DNA of 64,000 nt, taken from Longitalea luteola (GTDB lineage Bacteria; Bacteroidota; Bacteroidia; Chitinophagales; Chitinophagaceae). Positions 61,521-64,000 of this stretch are shown here, in pieces; position 1 is the first letter of the stretch; each line of letters opens with the position of its first letter. A model generated the notes under the pieces. The model had not been told where the DNA came from and ran no database searches. It saw nothing but the letters and a program-made list of their open reading frames with translations. The DNA is taken from the NCBI RefSeq assembly GCF_017356035.1, contig NZ_JAFIQX010000007.1, forward strand, positions 248,001-312,000, read 5' to 3'. The position numbers were made by a program, and so were the translations under genes.

Positions 61521-63944
61521 TTAAGCATTCGGCTTGTATTGCGGAAATTTTGCCCAGAACCATTCACGGAAACAGAAATTGAGATTGGCTTTTTTGTGCG
61601 GCATTTCTATTACTTTTTCTACCCTGAACCCTACATGCAGTTTGTTCATAAGGGAAGCCAGGGAATCAACCGAGCCTTCGCCTACCATTTTTCCTACCTG
61701 CGGCTGCGCAAACACGTAATCAACCATACATTGGGTAGAAGGGGAGACGTATTTCTTTTTCGGATCAACCGGCGCAATGTATTGATGTGTGCCATAGTCG
61801 GTGGGCAATACATCATAGTATTCGCCTACCAGATCGCGAACGGCCCAGTACACTTCGAAGTAAAAGCTGGGCTCGCCATTGGCTTCCCCGATATAAGCAT
61901 ACAACATATCGCCGGGTAACAGCGTGCGGTAATACGTTTCCATCTTACTGATGGGCCAGTTCATTTGCCAGATCTTAATGGCGTGTTCGCGATGGAACCA
62001 TTCATGCAGCATTTCCAGGTCGCGATCGAGGTCAATAGGCCGCAGGCTGATGGTTACGTTCTCCTTCGCAAAGTACCGGCTGTAGAAAATGTCTTTTGAA
62101 GCGGGCCGGATGAGGGTATCACTAAAGAAATATTTATGCAATGGGTTGTAGTAGGCGCGATAAACAGCCGGATTTGTTCTTGGCGCACTTGCTTCGTCCA
62201 TATTATTGATGCTGGTAAGCAGGTTTCCTTTGGTGTTCAGTCTAACGCTGGTAAGAAAATGATTCGACAGGCCCGTTGAATCTGTATCGCTTAGGGATGA
62301 CAATAATTCATAGGTCAAATGCAGCAGGCTGATCTCACTGGCCAGTTGATTCCGCCCAAAGGCGCTTATAATACCGAACAGGTTATTAGAGATGAGGTAA
62401 TGGTCCCAGTACCTGTACATACGTTCTTCGGGAATGAAAGAGCGGCTGTTTTCGCCAAAATCAGGAATGGCCTGTAACAATTCGTTCACTTTTCCCTCGC
62501 GGAAAAAGAATCCCTGGTTGTCGCGGAAATAAATTTTAGCAGGGAAACCATGGTCATCCATTTCCAGCAAAATATTCTGCTGGTGGTATTCGCTGCCTAA
62601 ACCAAATTCATTAAAAATACCGATCAGCGGTTTAACACAAACCAGCAGGTATTTTTTGAACCAGTCAACTGCTGTTTCGGCAACAGATCGATTGCGGCGT
62701 TTCGCTGCTTCCTCCATGATCTGTACGATCCTTGGCGCCTCGGTTGTAACTCCATCCTGGCACAGGGCAGCTACCAGCGACACATTTTTGTTGGCATGTT
62801 GCGCTTTGAAGACATTCCGGCGAACACTGGTCGTAAAACCGTCAATAACGGCTCCATTCCAGGTGACCATGATATACGCCGGATCAGTTATAAATTCCAC
62901 TGTAGGATATTGCTGCTGCAAAGCCTTTCCCCAGCTGGTTTTCATCAACCGGGCGGCATCATATCCGCGGTACAATTCATGCGGGTAATTCACCCGGTAA
63001 GAGTTGGTGATCTTTACATGCAGCGACAGCTTATACATCCAGTCGCTTTGTTCGTGGTAAACAGTGCGTACGCTCGATGTAGGCGCATAGGCCATACCGG
63101 TTTCTCCTATGCTGTGCAGGAAACCTTTGGCCTGCATTTCGCGTACTGCCGGTTGTTGCAACAGGTAACGCGCTTCCCAGGGATGTGCGGGCACTACTTT
63201 GTAATCATAATACTCGCGGATCATTGCCTTTACCGGCTGTGCCAGTTCACCTGCCAGCAATTCCTGTTTCAACCAGTCGCAGGGCAGGGCTGCCTCCGTA
63301 CTTTTTTCTATTACATAGTCGGGGTGAATTAAAAAATAATATAAAGGAAAACGGGCCTGCGTTTCGGGCGAATACTGCAGCAGATCGTCTGTGGTAAAGC
63401 CCTCTCTTGTTTTTGTAAGCGGATGTAAATTATGTCCTGTCAACAGGGATTGTTCTGCTTGAATAAACGATTGTTTTGCCTGATTAATGGGCGGACGATT
63501 CGTTTCAAACCTGTCGAGAAATATTTCCAGGTTATTTATACTATTCTGCATCAGCAACGCCGTGCGGCTTGCTTCCGCCTCCGGATAGGAAGTTGTTGCA
63601 TATTGAGTAACCAGTTCGAGGAAGCGGAATGGACTGATCTCATTGATACAGTTGGTAGCCACGTCTTTTTCTGCCACCGGAAAATAGAATTGGTGATTAC
63701 CGGTTTCCGAATAATATTTCAACGGGATGAATATTTCTGATCCTATGGAAGTGAAATCGATGCGCACATGCATGGTAAACCCGGTAAAGCGGAACCAGTC
63801 AGCCAAACCTTCATCATACCTGGGTATGCCTTCATAGCGGCTCCAGTTGCTGAACTCGCGGCAAAAACTATTGATGAGCGTCGTATAATTGAGCTGCTCA
63901 GCTTTTTGCTGCAACGAGGTGGCGTTGCTCATAATCTTTTCCAT
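61521..63944 (-). CDS. Fused IucA/IucC synthetase and GNAT acyltransferase
   Basis: This 807-residue two-domain protein starts with an IucA/IucC synthetase at residues about 120-610, with GHNLHPLTKTREGF (170-183), HPWEARY (254-260), SSVRTVY (290-296), KLSLHVKITNSYR (305-317), EYHQQN (452-457) and FRDNQGFF (473-480). Residues about 627-807 form a siderophore-type GNAT acyltransferase related to IucB/RhbD: ISLRPIDLDRDLEMLHEWF, then IWQMNWP, FYFEVYWA and GMPHK-like ends (EMPHKKANL). It would acylate the hydroxylamine and condense the product with citrate or a dicarboxylic acid. It is the first gene of the operon visible here. The start may be Met5 (63932). Only 56 bases remain upstream in the window, so the promoter is incomplete. 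Confidence 0.93.
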   Translation of the reverse strand: MEKIMSNATSLQQKAEQLNYTTLINSFCREFSNWSRYEGIPRYDEGLADWFRFTGFTMHVRIDFTSIGSEIFIPLKYYSETGNHQFYFPVAEKDVATNCINEISPFRFLELVTQYATTSYPEAEASRTALLMQNSINNLEIFLDRFETNRPPINQAKQSFIQAEQSLLTGHNLHPLTKTREGFTTDDLLQYSPETQARFPLYYFLIHPDYVIEKSTEAALPCDWLKQELLAGELAQPVKAMIREYYDYKVVPAHPWEARYLLQQPAVREMQAKGFLHSIGETGMAYAPTSSVRTVYHEQSDWMYKLSLHVKITNSYRVNYPHELYRGYDAARLMKTSWGKALQQQYPTVEFITDPAYIMVTWNGAVIDGFTTSVRRNVFKAQHANKNVSLVAALCQDGVTTEAPRIVQIMEEAAKRRNRSVAETAVDWFKKYLLVCVKPLIGIFNEFGLGSEYHQQNILLEMDDHGFPAKIYFRDNQGFFFREGKVNELLQAIPDFGENSRSFIPEERMYRYWDHYLISNNLFGIISAFGRNQLASEISLLHLTYELLSSLSDTDSTGLSNHFLTSVRLNTKGNLLTSINNMDEASAPRTNPAVYRAYYNPLHKYFFSDTLIRPASKDIFYSRYFAKENVTISLRPIDLDRDLEMLHEWFHREHAIKIWQMNWPISKMETYYRTLLPGDMLYAYIGEANGEPSFYFEVYWAVRDLVGEYYDVLPTDYGTHQYIAPVDPKKKYVSPSTQCMVDYVFAQPQVGKMVGEGSVDSLASLMNKLHVGFRVEKVIEMPHKKANLNFCFREWFWAKFPQYKPNA

Positions 63945-64000
63945 GCTTCTTTATGATTGTTAAAATGTTTTGAATGTGTTGAATGGTCGTGAGTGGATTC

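Noticed and set aside
62796-63332. 178-residue plus-strand frame
   Set aside because: It is antisense to the fused siderophore synthetase and a by-product of its codon pattern.
63945-64000. Fur box upstream of the siderophore operon
   Set aside because: Only 56 bases are available and I see no convincing palindrome. The promoter probably lies beyond the window.

Overview
The window looks like chromosome of a free-living Bacteroidota bacterium of the Chitinophagaceae type (Chitinophaga/Niastella-like). The reasons are four SusC/SusD pairs, a FecI/FecR pair feeding an STN-domain SusC, a hybrid two-component regulator with reg_prop repeats, a type IX secretion C-terminal domain, weak Shine-Dalgarno sequences and many secreted carbohydrate enzymes. 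No tRNA, rRNA, CRISPR array, transposase or phage gene was recognised. The species assignment is inference.

Region 1 (264-6420, +): two paired genes, each pair being a secreted RraA-family aldolase-like protein plus a Tat-exported enolase-superfamily dehydratase, separated by a BASS-family transporter. I read this as a possible periplasmic route for sugar acids: dehydration, retro-aldol cleavage, uptake of a 2-oxo acid. Region 2 (6538-21377): an unknown exported protein, then ECF sigma factor, FecR anti-sigma factor, SusC with STN domain, SusD, a PL11 rhamnogalacturonan lyase with T9SS domain, a PL1 pectate lyase, a GlxA-type regulator and a GH43. Together this is a pectin (rhamnogalacturonan-I/arabinan) utilisation locus. 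Region 3 (21481-23085): a 35-bp tandem array of 16 full units plus one decayed unit, then about 1 kb without genes carrying two LacI/cre-like palindromes. Region 4 (23086-38422): GH5 with a ricin-type lectin domain, an unknown protein, a class B3 metallo-beta-lactamase with a GOB-like Gln, and a second utilisation locus on the minus strand (hybrid two-component regulator, SusC, SusD, GH2 beta-galactosidase), then a tiny basic protein. Region 5 (39558-48236): two unknown lipoproteins, each followed by a hairpin terminator, then SusC, SusD and a GH33 sialidase. Region 6 (48289-54576, -): an NPP-type phosphodiesterase, a DUF4870 membrane protein and a SusC/SusD pair with no enzyme beside it.

Region 7 (55077-63944, -): an operon for an NRPS-independent hydroxamate siderophore. 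Its order of transcription is a fused IucA/IucC synthetase plus GNAT acyltransferase, an ornithine/lysine/diamine N-monooxygenase, a second IucA/IucC synthetase, a MATE exporter, an acyl carrier protein and an AMP-forming ligase. The last two are not part of the minimal pathway and suggest an extra acyl building block. A hairpin at 54958-54989 ends the operon. This is the best candidate in the window for undescribed chemistry.

Across the window, intergenic gaps carry short-word degenerate repeats. One such repeat also sits inside the FecR gene, where it is translated.
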